From Xanthomonas translucens pv. cerealis (GTDB lineage Bacteria > Pseudomonadota > Gammaproteobacteria > Xanthomonadales > Xanthomonadaceae), in assembly GCF_006838285.1 (NCBI RefSeq), contig NZ_CP038228.1, forward strand, positions 744,001 through 808,000: a stretch of 64,000 bases of DNA, written 5' to 3'. Both the position numbers and the translations under genes were made by a program. Of the stretch, positions 47,445 through 54,495 are shown in pieces (the first letter of the stretch is position 1; the number at the start of each line of letters is the position of its first letter). Under the pieces are notes generated by a model, which ran no database searches, had not been told where the DNA came from, and saw only the letters and a program-made list of their open reading frames with translations.

Positions 47445-47582
47445 GCTGCGCTGGCGTGAGTATGCCTTGGCTGACGACGGGCGCGCGTCACACCGAATCG
47501 GATCGCCCGCCGCGCTGTGCGTAACGCAGCTACTGACCGATTTGGCCTTCCCCCGGTCCCCGGTCCCCGGTCCCCGGTCCCG
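47404..47582. repeat. GGGACC-arm inverted-repeat element E
   Basis: Left arm 47404-47435 (GGGGACC x4, ending CCCGGG); right arm 47550-47582 (the inverse). It lies at the convergence of hda and the nucleotidyltransferase. The left arm overlaps the hda 3' end and the right arm the 3' end of the other gene, so both proteins end in GPGTGDRGPG-type peptides. The interior (47436-47549) is unrelated to elements C and D as far as I can see. Confidence 0.88.
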
Positions 47583-48279
47583 CGGCCAGCGCGTCATCCA
47601 ACTCCGCCAACCGCTGTGGCGTCCCCACATCGGTCCAGCGGCCGCGATGGTGCAGGCCGTGGATCCGGCCCTGGCGCATCTGCGCCCGCAGGATCGGCAC
47701 CAGCGCGAAGCGCGGCGGCGTGCCGTGGTCGGCGGGCGGCCGGTCTAACGCCGCCTGCCAGTCGCGCAGCAGTTCCGGCCGATAGACGCCCACGCCGGCG
47801 TAGGTCAGCAGCGGCGTGCCGTCGCTGCGCAGCGTGGCATCGGCCTGCAATGCGAAATCGCCATGCGCGGCGTAGGCCGGCGGATCGACCAGTAACAGCT
47901 GCGCCAGTCCGGTCGGTTCCGGCGCCAGCCGCGCGAAATCGAAATCGGTCCAGATGTCGCCGTTGACCAGCAGGAATGGCGCCGGCTCCAGCAGCGGCAA
48001 CGCGTGCAGCATGCCGCCGCCGGTTTCCAGCGGCGTGGCGCCTTCGTAGGAATAGGCGATGCGCAGGCCGAACGCGCTGCCGTCGCCGAGCGCCTGCGGG
48101 AACTGTTCGGCCAACCACGAAGTATTGATCACCACCTCGCGCACGCCCAGCGCCGCCAGCTTGCGCAGGTGCCACACGATCAGCGGTGTGCCGCCTACCG
48201 CCAGCAGCGGTTTGGGCGTGCGTTCGGTCAGTGGCCGCATGCGCTCGCCGAAGCCGGCGGCGAAGATCAGCGCCTTCAT
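47530..48279 (-). CDS. murU: N-acetylmuramate-1-phosphate uridylyltransferase (MurU)
   Basis: A 249-residue nucleotidyltransferase that charges MurNAc-1-P with UTP, letting recycled muramic acid bypass MurA. It has the signature MKALIFAAGFGERMRPLTERTPKPLL, then FLLVNGDIWTDFDF and RWTDVGTPQRL. The gene order amgK-murU is the recycling pair known from Pseudomonas. The C-terminus AGPGTGDRGPGEGQIGQ is encoded by repeat element E and is probably not ancestral. The 4-nt overlap with amgK indicates coupling. Confidence 0.93.
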   Translation of the reverse strand: MKALIFAAGFGERMRPLTERTPKPLLAVGGTPLIVWHLRKLAALGVREVVINTSWLAEQFPQALGDGSAFGLRIAYSYEGATPLETGGGMLHALPLLEPAPFLLVNGDIWTDFDFARLAPEPTGLAQLLLVDPPAYAAHGDFALQADATLRSDGTPLLTYAGVGVYRPELLRDWQAALDRPPADHGTPPRFALVPILRAQMRQGRIHGLHHRGRWTDVGTPQRLAELDDALAAGPGTGDRGPGEGQIGQ

Positions 48280-49304
48280 GCGCCGGCCGCCGCGCGCTGC
48301 GCCAACGCCGGCTTGATTAGCGCCTGCAGCAGCTGCGCCAGCGGTTGCAGCTGCGGGTGCCGCGGCAACACTTCGTCGAGGTAGCCGATGAAGCGCGGCA
48401 CGTTGTCCAGGTACCAGGCCTTGCCGTCGCGGTAGTGCAGCCGCGCGAAGATGCCAAGGTTCTTCAGGTGCCGCTGCACGCCCATCCAGTCCGCATCGCG
48501 CAGGAACTGCGCCAGCGGCGGCAGCGCGATCCCGGCCTGCAGCGCACGCGCGTGGTAGCGCGCCAGCCACGCATCGACCCGCGCCAGCGGCCAGCTCACC
48601 GTGGTGTCCTTGAACAGGCTGACCGGATCGTAGGCGACCGGGCCGAGCACGCAGTCCTGGAAGTCCAGCACCGCCGGGCCATCGGCCACCGGCATCAGGT
48701 TGCGTGGCATGAAGTCGCGGTGCACCAGCACCCGCGGCTGCGCCAGCGCATTGTGCACCAGCTGGCGTTGCACCGCGTGCAGCGCCTCGCGTTCGGCGGC
48801 GTCCAGCGTCAGCTGCAGATGGCGCTGCAGGAACCACTCCTCGAACAAGCCGGCATCGCGCTGCAGCAGCGCCTCGCCGAACACGCCCAGTTCCGGCGGC
48901 GGCGCGATCGCCTGCAGCCGCAGCAACTGCCCGAGCGCAGCGTCGAAGTGCACATCGGCCGACGCGTCGTCCAGCATCTGCGCCAGGGTCGGCCCGCCCA
49001 GGTCTTCCAGCAGCAGGAAGCCGGCCTCCGCATCCTGCGCCAGGATCGCCGGCACGCGCACGCCGCCATGCTGCAACAGCGCGTGCATGCGCAGCCACGG
49101 GCGCACGTCCTCCAGGCCGGGCGGCGAATCCATCAGCACGCGGCTGGCGCCCATGCCGTGGCTGCGCCAGTAGCTGCGCCAGCCGGCGTCGATCGACGCG
49201 CGCTGCAGCGTCGCCTGCGCGTCGTCCAGCGCGGCGCGGGCCCATTGCAGACGCTGCGCGGCGCGCAGGTCTGGGGCATCGGGAAGATCGGGGCTGGAAC
49301 TCAT
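48276..49304 (-). CDS. amgK: anomeric MurNAc/GlcNAc kinase (AmgK)
   Basis: A sugar kinase of the aminoglycoside phosphotransferase fold, 342 residues, which phosphorylates C1 of MurNAc or GlcNAc in cell-wall recycling. The N-lobe has the Lys-bearing stretch around GASRVLMDSP. The catalytic loop is LVHRDFMPRNLM and the metal-binding loop AVLDFQDCVLGPVAYDPVSLFKDT. With MurU it forms a UDP-MurNAc salvage path that confers intrinsic fosfomycin tolerance in pseudomonads; the same is expected here. Confidence 0.92.
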   Translation of the reverse strand: MSSSPDLPDAPDLRAAQRLQWARAALDDAQATLQRASIDAGWRSYWRSHGMGASRVLMDSPPGLEDVRPWLRMHALLQHGGVRVPAILAQDAEAGFLLLEDLGGPTLAQMLDDASADVHFDAALGQLLRLQAIAPPPELGVFGEALLQRDAGLFEEWFLQRHLQLTLDAAEREALHAVQRQLVHNALAQPRVLVHRDFMPRNLMPVADGPAVLDFQDCVLGPVAYDPVSLFKDTTVSWPLARVDAWLARYHARALQAGIALPPLAQFLRDADWMGVQRHLKNLGIFARLHYRDGKAWYLDNVPRFIGYLDEVLPRHPQLQPLAQLLQALIKPALAQRAAAGA

Positions 49305-49386
49305 CGGCGCGCCGCGGCGGAAACAGGCCGCACAGCGTAAACGTGCGGCGTCGGCATGGCGAGCCGTGCCGACGCCGCAGTGCGGC

Positions 49387-49656
49387 TCAGCGTTTGCCGA
49401 TGAACAGCCGCAGCAGTGCGAGCAGGGCGATGGCGCCGAGCAGCGCGCCGAGGAAACCGGCCGGCTCGCCGCGGCTGTACCAGCCCATGTAGTGGCCGAA
49501 CCAGCCGGCCACCAGCGCGCCTGCGATGCCGAGCAGCACGGTGAACAGGCAGCCGGAGCGGCCGCTGCTCGGACCCAGGAAACGCGCCAGCAGGCCGACC
49601 ACGAACCCGACCAGGATGACGTACAGCCAGCTGTCGCTGCCGAACAGGGTGTGCAT
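49387..49656 (-). CDS. GlsB/YeaQ/YmgE-family (transglycosylase-associated) membrane protein
   Basis: An 89-residue protein with three hydrophobic segments: WLYVILVGFVVGLLARFL, GCLFTVLLGIAGALVAGWFG and GFLGALLGAIALLALLRLFIGKR. The Gly-rich GxxxG pattern and small size fit the family, often stress-induced and of unknown mechanism. The start at 49656 (MHTLFGSDS) is chosen because upstream codons look non-coding. It is a single gene 83 nt after the amgK start. Confidence 0.82.
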   Translation of the reverse strand: MHTLFGSDSWLYVILVGFVVGLLARFLGPSSGRSGCLFTVLLGIAGALVAGWFGHYMGWYSRGEPAGFLGALLGAIALLALLRLFIGKR

Positions 49657-49847
49657 GGGGGCGTACCGGAACGTGGAAGGGAAGCGGATCGTGCCAGATT
49701 CGGTCGCGCTGCGGCGTACATGCAAGCGTGCCCGGCGACGACCTTTAAGCGGCCGTGCAGGCGCGGCTCGCACATGCGCCGAGGCCACGCGCCGGATCTG
49801 GCAGCGCCCAGCGCATAGCGGCCGTCATCGCGACGGCCGTCGCTCGC

Positions 49848-51338
49848 TCAGCAGCAGCCGTGCGCGCCGTGCTGCTCGCCGCCGGCCACCGCGGCGCTGC
49901 CAGTGGTCTCGCCGCGCACGCTGGCGGCATGGTGCTCGGCGATCACTTTCGACACGCAGGCGGTCACCCGCTTGCCCATCGGGATGTGCAGAAACTCGTT
50001 CGGCCCGTGCGCGTTGGAATGCGGGCCGAGCACGCCGGTGATCATGAACTGCGCGCCGGGGAACTTCTCGCCGAGCATGCCCATGAACGGGATCGAGCCG
50101 CCTTCGCCCATGTACATCGCCGGCTTGCCGAACGCGGCCTGCGAGGCAGCCTCGATCGCATCGGTCAGCCACGGCGACTGCGCCGGCGCGTTCCAGCCCG
50201 AGGACGACTTCTCCAGCGCCAGCGACACCTGCGCGCCGTAAGGCGGATCGCGCAGCAGCACGTCTTTGAGCAGCTCGCCGGCGTGCTTGCCGTCCAGGGT
50301 CGGCGGCAGGCGCAGCGACAGCTTCACCGCGGTCTGCGGGCGCAGCACGTTGCCGGCCGAGGCCAACGGCGGCAGGCCGTCGGCGCCGGTCACCGACAGC
50401 GCCGGGCGCCAGGTGCGGTTGAGCACCAGCTCGGTCAGATCCTCATCCATCGGGGTCATCCCCGGCAGGAACGGGAACTTGCTGTAGACCTCGTCGCCGA
50501 GCACCTCGGCGACCTTGCGCGCCTGCGCCAGGCGTTCTTCCGGAATCTCCGCGTACAGGCCCTCGACCCTGATCTTGCCGGTGGCCTCGTCCTCCAGCCG
50601 CGACAGCAACTCGCGCAGCACACGGAAGCTGGACGGCACCACGCCGGAGGCATCGCCCGAATGCACGCCTTCGCTGAGCACCTTGACGCTGAAGTTGCCG
50701 CCGGCCAGGCCGCGCAGCGAGGTCGTGCACCACAACTGCTCGTAGTTGCCGCAGCCCGAATCCAGGCACACCACCAGCGACGGCTTGCCGATGCGCTCGG
50801 CCAGGTGATCGACGTAGGCGGGCAGGTCGTAGCTGCCCGATTCCTCGCAGGCCTCGATCAGGATCACGCAGCGCGCATGTGCGATGCCCTGGTCCTGCAG
50901 CGCCAGGATCGCGGCCAGCGAGCCGAACAGCGCATAGCCGTCGTCGGCGCCGCCGCGGCCGTACAGGCGGTCGCCCTTGAGCACCGGCGTCCACGGACCC
51001 AGCTCGGCGTCCCAGCCGGTCATTTCCGGCTGCTTGTCCAGGTGGCCGTACAGCAGCACCGTGTCCGCGCCGGTCTCGGCGCCGGTGGCCGGCACGTCCA
51101 GATAGATCAGCGGGGTGCGTCCTTCCAGTTGCACCACCTCGACCTGCAGCCCGGGGATCGCCTGCGCGCGTGCCCAGCGCTCCATCAGCTTCACCGCATC
51201 GTCCATGTAGCCGTGGGCGACCCAATCGGCATCGAACATCGGCGACTTGTTGGGGATGCGGATGTAATCGACCAGCTGCGGGACGATGTCCTCGTCCCAC
51301 TTCGCGCTGAGGAAACGGTCGATCTTGGCACTGTCCAT
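49848..51338 (-). CDS. M20-family metallopeptidase (dipeptidase-like)
   Basis: A 496-residue di-zinc exopeptidase. Metal ligands and catalytic residues appear as LLYGHLDKQP (His), GRGGADDGYALF (Asp), LIEACEESGSYDL (catalytic and ligand Glu) and VCLDSGCGN (Asp). The last His lies in VLGPHSNAHGPNEFLHI. The dimerisation domain insert spans the middle. No signal peptide is seen, so it is cytoplasmic. The extreme C-terminus, GGEQHGAHGCC, is an unusual His/Cys tail outside the fold. The start at 51338 has CGGAGC upstream. Confidence 0.93.
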   Translation of the reverse strand: MDSAKIDRFLSAKWDEDIVPQLVDYIRIPNKSPMFDADWVAHGYMDDAVKLMERWARAQAIPGLQVEVVQLEGRTPLIYLDVPATGAETGADTVLLYGHLDKQPEMTGWDAELGPWTPVLKGDRLYGRGGADDGYALFGSLAAILALQDQGIAHARCVILIEACEESGSYDLPAYVDHLAERIGKPSLVVCLDSGCGNYEQLWCTTSLRGLAGGNFSVKVLSEGVHSGDASGVVPSSFRVLRELLSRLEDEATGKIRVEGLYAEIPEERLAQARKVAEVLGDEVYSKFPFLPGMTPMDEDLTELVLNRTWRPALSVTGADGLPPLASAGNVLRPQTAVKLSLRLPPTLDGKHAGELLKDVLLRDPPYGAQVSLALEKSSSGWNAPAQSPWLTDAIEAASQAAFGKPAMYMGEGGSIPFMGMLGEKFPGAQFMITGVLGPHSNAHGPNEFLHIPMGKRVTACVSKVIAEHHAASVRGETTGSAAVAGGEQHGAHGCC

Positions 51339-51395
51339 GGAACGCTCCGGAATTGTTGCACTAATAGCAATGGCGCCCATTCTACGCCGCGGCCC

Positions 51396-51417
51396 CGTGT
51401 AGGGTTTTTCCTACACG
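51396..51417. promoter_or_regulatory. perfect 8-bp inverted repeat in a divergent promoter region
   Basis: CGTGTAGG (51396-51403), GTTTTT, CCTACACG (51410-51417). It lies 58 nt upstream of the peptidase start and 130 nt upstream of the ComEA-like gene, and directly abuts a TTGACG that could be a -35 for the latter. It may be an operator. A terminator is less likely because no T-run follows the stem. Confidence 0.45.
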
Positions 51418-51546
51418 TTGACGCGCCGTTTACCTGCTGTTTTCAGAGGGCGTTGGCGATAGGCTTTACCCATGTGGCGAGGGATGCTTTCGACACCGGC
51501 AGGAGAGGCCGGTGAAGTCCCCATCCAAGTCACAAGGAGTGTTGCC

Positions 51547-51879
51547 ATGCAGTCTTTTATCGTGGTCCTGAAGTCTCTGGTGCTGGCCTTGCTGCTGACC
51601 GGTTCCGCGCTCGCCGCGGACAAGGTCAACATCAATTCAGCCAGCGCCGCGGAAATCGACCGGGTGTTGTTGAACGTGGGTGCCTCCAAGGCACAGGCGA
51701 TCGTCGACTACCGGCAGGCACACGGGCCATTCAAAAGCGTCGAGGACCTGGCGCTGGTGAAGGGAATCGGACTCAAGACGGTCGAACGGAACCACGACCG
51801 GATCGAAGTGGGAGCCACGAAGGCGACCACGCCGACGGTAGCCAGGACGGCAGCCGCCAAACCGGTGGAAAGGCGTTAA
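51547..51879 (+). CDS. ComEA-like helix-hairpin-helix DNA-binding protein
   Basis: A 110-residue exported protein. The signal peptide (VVLKSLVLALLLTGSALAA) is followed by the ComEA HhH pair: VNINSASAAEIDRVLLNVGASKAQAIVDYR and GPFKSVEDLALVKGIGLKTVERNHDRI. The tail is basic and Thr/Ala-rich. In transformable bacteria ComEA pulls DNA into the periplasm after pilus retraction, so it may work with the pilT/pilU machinery at 5.9-8.2 kb; competence itself is not shown. AAGGAG lies before the ATG at 51547. Confidence 0.9.
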   Translation: MQSFIVVLKSLVLALLLTGSALAADKVNINSASAAEIDRVLLNVGASKAQAIVDYRQAHGPFKSVEDLALVKGIGLKTVERNHDRIEVGATKATTPTVARTAAAKPVERR

Positions 51880-51938
51880 AAGGATTTAAGGATTAAAAGG
51901 ATTTAAAGGCATTAAAGGGATTTGATAAGGACAAAGGA
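51877..51938. repeat. short direct-repeat array of GGATTTAA/GGATTAAA
   Basis: Beginning at the ComEA-like stop codon, about six degenerate 8-10-bp units (AAGGATTTAA, GGATTAAAA, GGATTTAAAGGC, ATTAAAGGG, ATTTGATAAGG) follow each other. The plus strand is nearly free of C, in strong contrast to the GC-rich flanks. Its role is unknown. Confidence 0.7.
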
Positions 51939-52022
51939 TACGGCTGGCGCAGGACGCGCGGTCGCGACCTCCTTGAGCAGGATGCCCAGGGGGGGAGGCA
52001 GGAAGCCGACAGGGACGTACAT

Positions 52023-52068
52023 CGTCGCCCGGTGTTGCACAGTGACGTGCAGCCGGGCGACGTTTTTT
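52023..52068 (+). terminator. strong hairpin with T6, terminator of a possible small RNA
   Basis: The stem CGTCGCCCGG (52023-52032)/CCGGGCGACG (52053-52062) is followed by TTTTTT (52063-52068). The 20-nt loop contains a further TGCAC/GTGCA stem. No gene ends here: the ComEA-like stop is 143 nt upstream, past the repeat array. It may end that mRNA or a small RNA from about 51940. The rest of 51880-52341 shows no other feature. Confidence 0.75.
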
Positions 52069-52341
52069 ATGGGCGATGGTTTCTGTTGAGTGCCCTGCCG
52101 GGTGCTCGCGCCGACATCGCTCCCGTCGTGATTGCCGGCGCAACTTGCCGGTGCGCCCGTTTGCCGGCGTGCGCCGTCGCCTTGGCGGCGGACACCGATG
52201 GCGAGTCGCGATGCGCGCAAGGTGTCGGGGTGGCGCTGCGTGCGTGCCGATTGCGCCCACGCACCGCCGAGCGGATGGGCACGAGGCAACGGCCGCCAGC
52301 CTCGATGCGTGTTTCCGCACCCGATCGTGCAGAATGCGCCG

Positions 52342-52953
52342 ATGGATTGGTGCCACATGCCTTCGCGGGTGATCCCCGCCACCGACTATCGCCGCGAGCG
52401 CTGGCGCAACGGACTGGGTTGGACCCGGGAGATCCTGCGCCTGCCGCAGCCCGGCAACGACGACTGGCTGCTGCGCTTGTCTATCGCCGAGATCGAGCAG
52501 GACGCGGCCTTTTCCAGCTTCCCCGGCATCGACCGGGAGCTGGTGCTGCTGCGCGGCGCAGGCCTGCGCCTGCGCTTCGACGACGGCGCGGTGCATCTGC
52601 TTGAGCCGCCGTACGCGCGGCTGCGCTTCGCCGGCGAGCGGCCGCTGCACGGCGAACTGCTCGACGGCCCCACCCACGACTTCAACCTGATGTGGCGCCG
52701 CGATCGCCTGCGCACGCAACTGCTGCACAGGCCGCTGGTTGGGCCGATGCTGTTCTTCGCCGAACCGGGAATCGGTTGGGTCGTTCATCTTCTGGCAGGG
52801 CAGGCGCGGTTCGATACGGACTGCGGATTGCCGCCGCTAGCTGCCGGCGACAGCGCCTGGTTGAGCGCCAACGCCAGGCAGCGCTTCGCTTTGCGCGGTG
52901 GTGGCGAGCTGCTGGCGATCCGCATCGAACCGCTGCCGACACCCGCCGACTGA
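52342..52953 (+). CDS. HutD/Ves-family protein
   Basis: A 203-residue cupin-like protein of the HutD/Ves family. The N-terminal block YRRERWRNGLGWTREILRLP matches the family's conserved WxNGxGxTxEI. SFPGIDRELVLLRGAGLRLRF and the central GPTHDFNLMWRRD, which aligns with the DFN-M/L-M-x-R block, also match. HutD is linked to histidine utilisation and Ves to cold shock; no hut genes are present here, so neither role is supported. The start could be 52342 or 52357. Confidence 0.87.
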   Translation: MDWCHMPSRVIPATDYRRERWRNGLGWTREILRLPQPGNDDWLLRLSIAEIEQDAAFSSFPGIDRELVLLRGAGLRLRFDDGAVHLLEPPYARLRFAGERPLHGELLDGPTHDFNLMWRRDRLRTQLLHRPLVGPMLFFAEPGIGWVVHLLAGQARFDTDCGLPPLAAGDSAWLSANARQRFALRGGGELLAIRIEPLPTPAD

Positions 52954-53049
52954 ACTGTCGGCAGCGCGCGCGCGGCGCTTGCGGCGTCGGCACCAACCGC
53001 GTCCAATGCGCGGACGCGGCTATCCCGGAGCCGTGGAGCGGAACGAAAG

Positions 53050-53784
53050 GTGGCCTCGGACAACAGTAGGTGGTTGGCGAAAGTAGTGGTGGTGGACGAA
53101 GACGCGGCCTTGCGCGACCGGATTCGCGATTATCTGGCCCGTTTCAATTTGCAGGTGCACGATGCCGAAAACGGCCCGCAGCTTTACGCGCAGCTGGCGG
53201 CCGATCGCTACGACGCAGTGTTGCTCAATGCCGGCCTCAGCGGCGGCGAAGGGCTGAACCTGTGCCGGCAGCTGCGCGACGGCGGCGGCATCGCGATCGT
53301 GATGATGGCCGATCAGGCCGAGCCGGTGGACCGCGTGATCGGCCTGGACCTGGGTGCGGACGATTACCTGACCCGGCCGCTGGACTTGCGCGAACTGGTG
53401 GCGCGGCTCAACGCGGTGCTGCGGCGTACCCGCGTGGCGCCGTCGCCGGCCCCGGCGCAAGACGGCCAGTGGCAGGTCGATGCCTATCGTCACCAGGCGG
53501 TGACCCCGGACGGCCGCGCGATCCCGTTGTCGCCTAGCGAACTGCGGCTGATGGCGGTGTTCCTCGACCAGCCCGGCAACGTGCTCAGCCGCGAAGACCT
53601 GCGGGCGGCGATCGGCGACAGCGACGGCAGTGCTCCCCAGGGTGGTCGCGGCATCGACCTGCAGGTCTCGCGGCTGCGGCAGAAACTGGGCGACGATCCG
53701 CTGGTGCCGCAATGGATCCGCACCGTGCGCGGCAAGGGCTACCTGTTCGAGCCGCATCGGCTGGGAATGCCCGCCGCACGCTGA
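53050..53784 (+). CDS. OmpR-family response regulator with a degenerate receiver
   Basis: A 244-residue orphan regulator. The receiver spans about 11-125 and the winged-helix DNA-binding domain about 135-240 (IPLSPSELRLMAVFLDQPGNVLSREDL ... IDLQVSRLRQKLGDDP...IRTVRGKGYLFEP). The phosphoacceptor position reads VLLNAGLSGGEGL: Asn60 (AAT) replaces Asp. The conserved Lys is Arg109 (YLTRPLD) and the switch Thr/Ser region reads MMADQ. Acidic residues Asp16 and Glu17 remain. It should not use normal phosphorylation. The start is GTG at 53050. No histidine kinase is nearby. Confidence 0.9.
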   Translation: MASDNSRWLAKVVVVDEDAALRDRIRDYLARFNLQVHDAENGPQLYAQLAADRYDAVLLNAGLSGGEGLNLCRQLRDGGGIAIVMMADQAEPVDRVIGLDLGADDYLTRPLDLRELVARLNAVLRRTRVAPSPAPAQDGQWQVDAYRHQAVTPDGRAIPLSPSELRLMAVFLDQPGNVLSREDLRAAIGDSDGSAPQGGRGIDLQVSRLRQKLGDDPLVPQWIRTVRGKGYLFEPHRLGMPAAR

Positions 53785-53787
53785 TCC

Positions 53788-53810
53788 CGCATCGCATCGC
53801 ATCGCATCGC
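53788..53810. repeat. pentanucleotide tandem repeat (CGCAT)4
   Basis: Four perfect CGCAT units plus CGC just downstream of the response regulator stop. Copy number could vary among strains; it is non-coding here. Confidence 0.9.
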
Positions 53811-53963
53811 GCCGTGCGGCAAGCGGTGTGGATGGCTGTGAGCCGAGCCTGCACGCTCGGCCATGGTTTCGGTGGCGTCGTCTGTCGGCGCCGCTTGCGG
53901 GGGCGTGTTGTCACTCGCATCGCCAGCGATCGCCCTGCATGCGATTTCACCTGCGGCGGCGCC

Positions 53964-54401
53964 TCACACGCGGAACATCTGCAAGGCGATCTGTTCCCAT
54001 GTGGCGCGCGGTCCGCTGACCGGAGCCTGCTGCATGCACACGCCGAGATCGCAATCGGGCCTGATCAATGCGGCGACCATGAGCTGGCGCCGCAGGGTCG
54101 GCGCGTCGTCGCCGTCGCGCAAGCCTTAGGCGTCCAGCAGTGCCGTCGCCAGCAGCGGGTTGCCTTGCGCCATGAAGATCAGCGGCGTCAGCAACTCGAA
54201 CAGATCGCAATGGCCGACGATCGCATCGTCGCAATCGAGCAGGTCGCTCAGGGTCCCTTGGCCGTGGTCCTTACGCGCCATCAAGTTCCAGGGATGGATG
54301 TCCATGTGCATGAAGCGCGGCTGCTTAGGCGGCGAAAAATCGCCGGCCGCTGCGATGTGCAGCGTAGCAACGAAGCCGTCGTATGGATGGACGTCGTCAG
54401 A
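53964..54401 (-). pseudogene. aminoglycoside-phosphotransferase-fold kinase remnant
   Basis: One frame on the minus strand reads DDVHPYDGFVATLHIAAAGD, then RFMHMDIHPWNLMA (the catalytic HxDxxxxN loop of APH kinases) and LLDCDDAIVGHCDLFELLTP (metal-binding DxD). It then meets an in-frame TAA (54126-54128) after LLDA and continues as GLRDGDDAPTLRRQLMVAALIRPD to a TGA at 53964-53966. The N-lobe is missing, with a stop just upstream at 54402-54404. The catalytic loop is intact, but both truncation and nonsense mutation make it a pseudogene. Confidence 0.75.
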
Positions 54402-54495
54402 TCAGTGCAATTGCCGAGTGCGGGCTTCATCGGCCAATGGCGGGCGCAGGCGAAGCAAAGCAAAAGCGCTGCGGCCATCGCCGCGCAGGCAGCGC

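Noticed and set aside
52032..52604. 190-codon plus-strand ORF overlapping the HutD gene
   Set aside because: It begins inside the terminator hairpin and overlaps the well-supported HutD frame; Ala/Arg-rich shadow.
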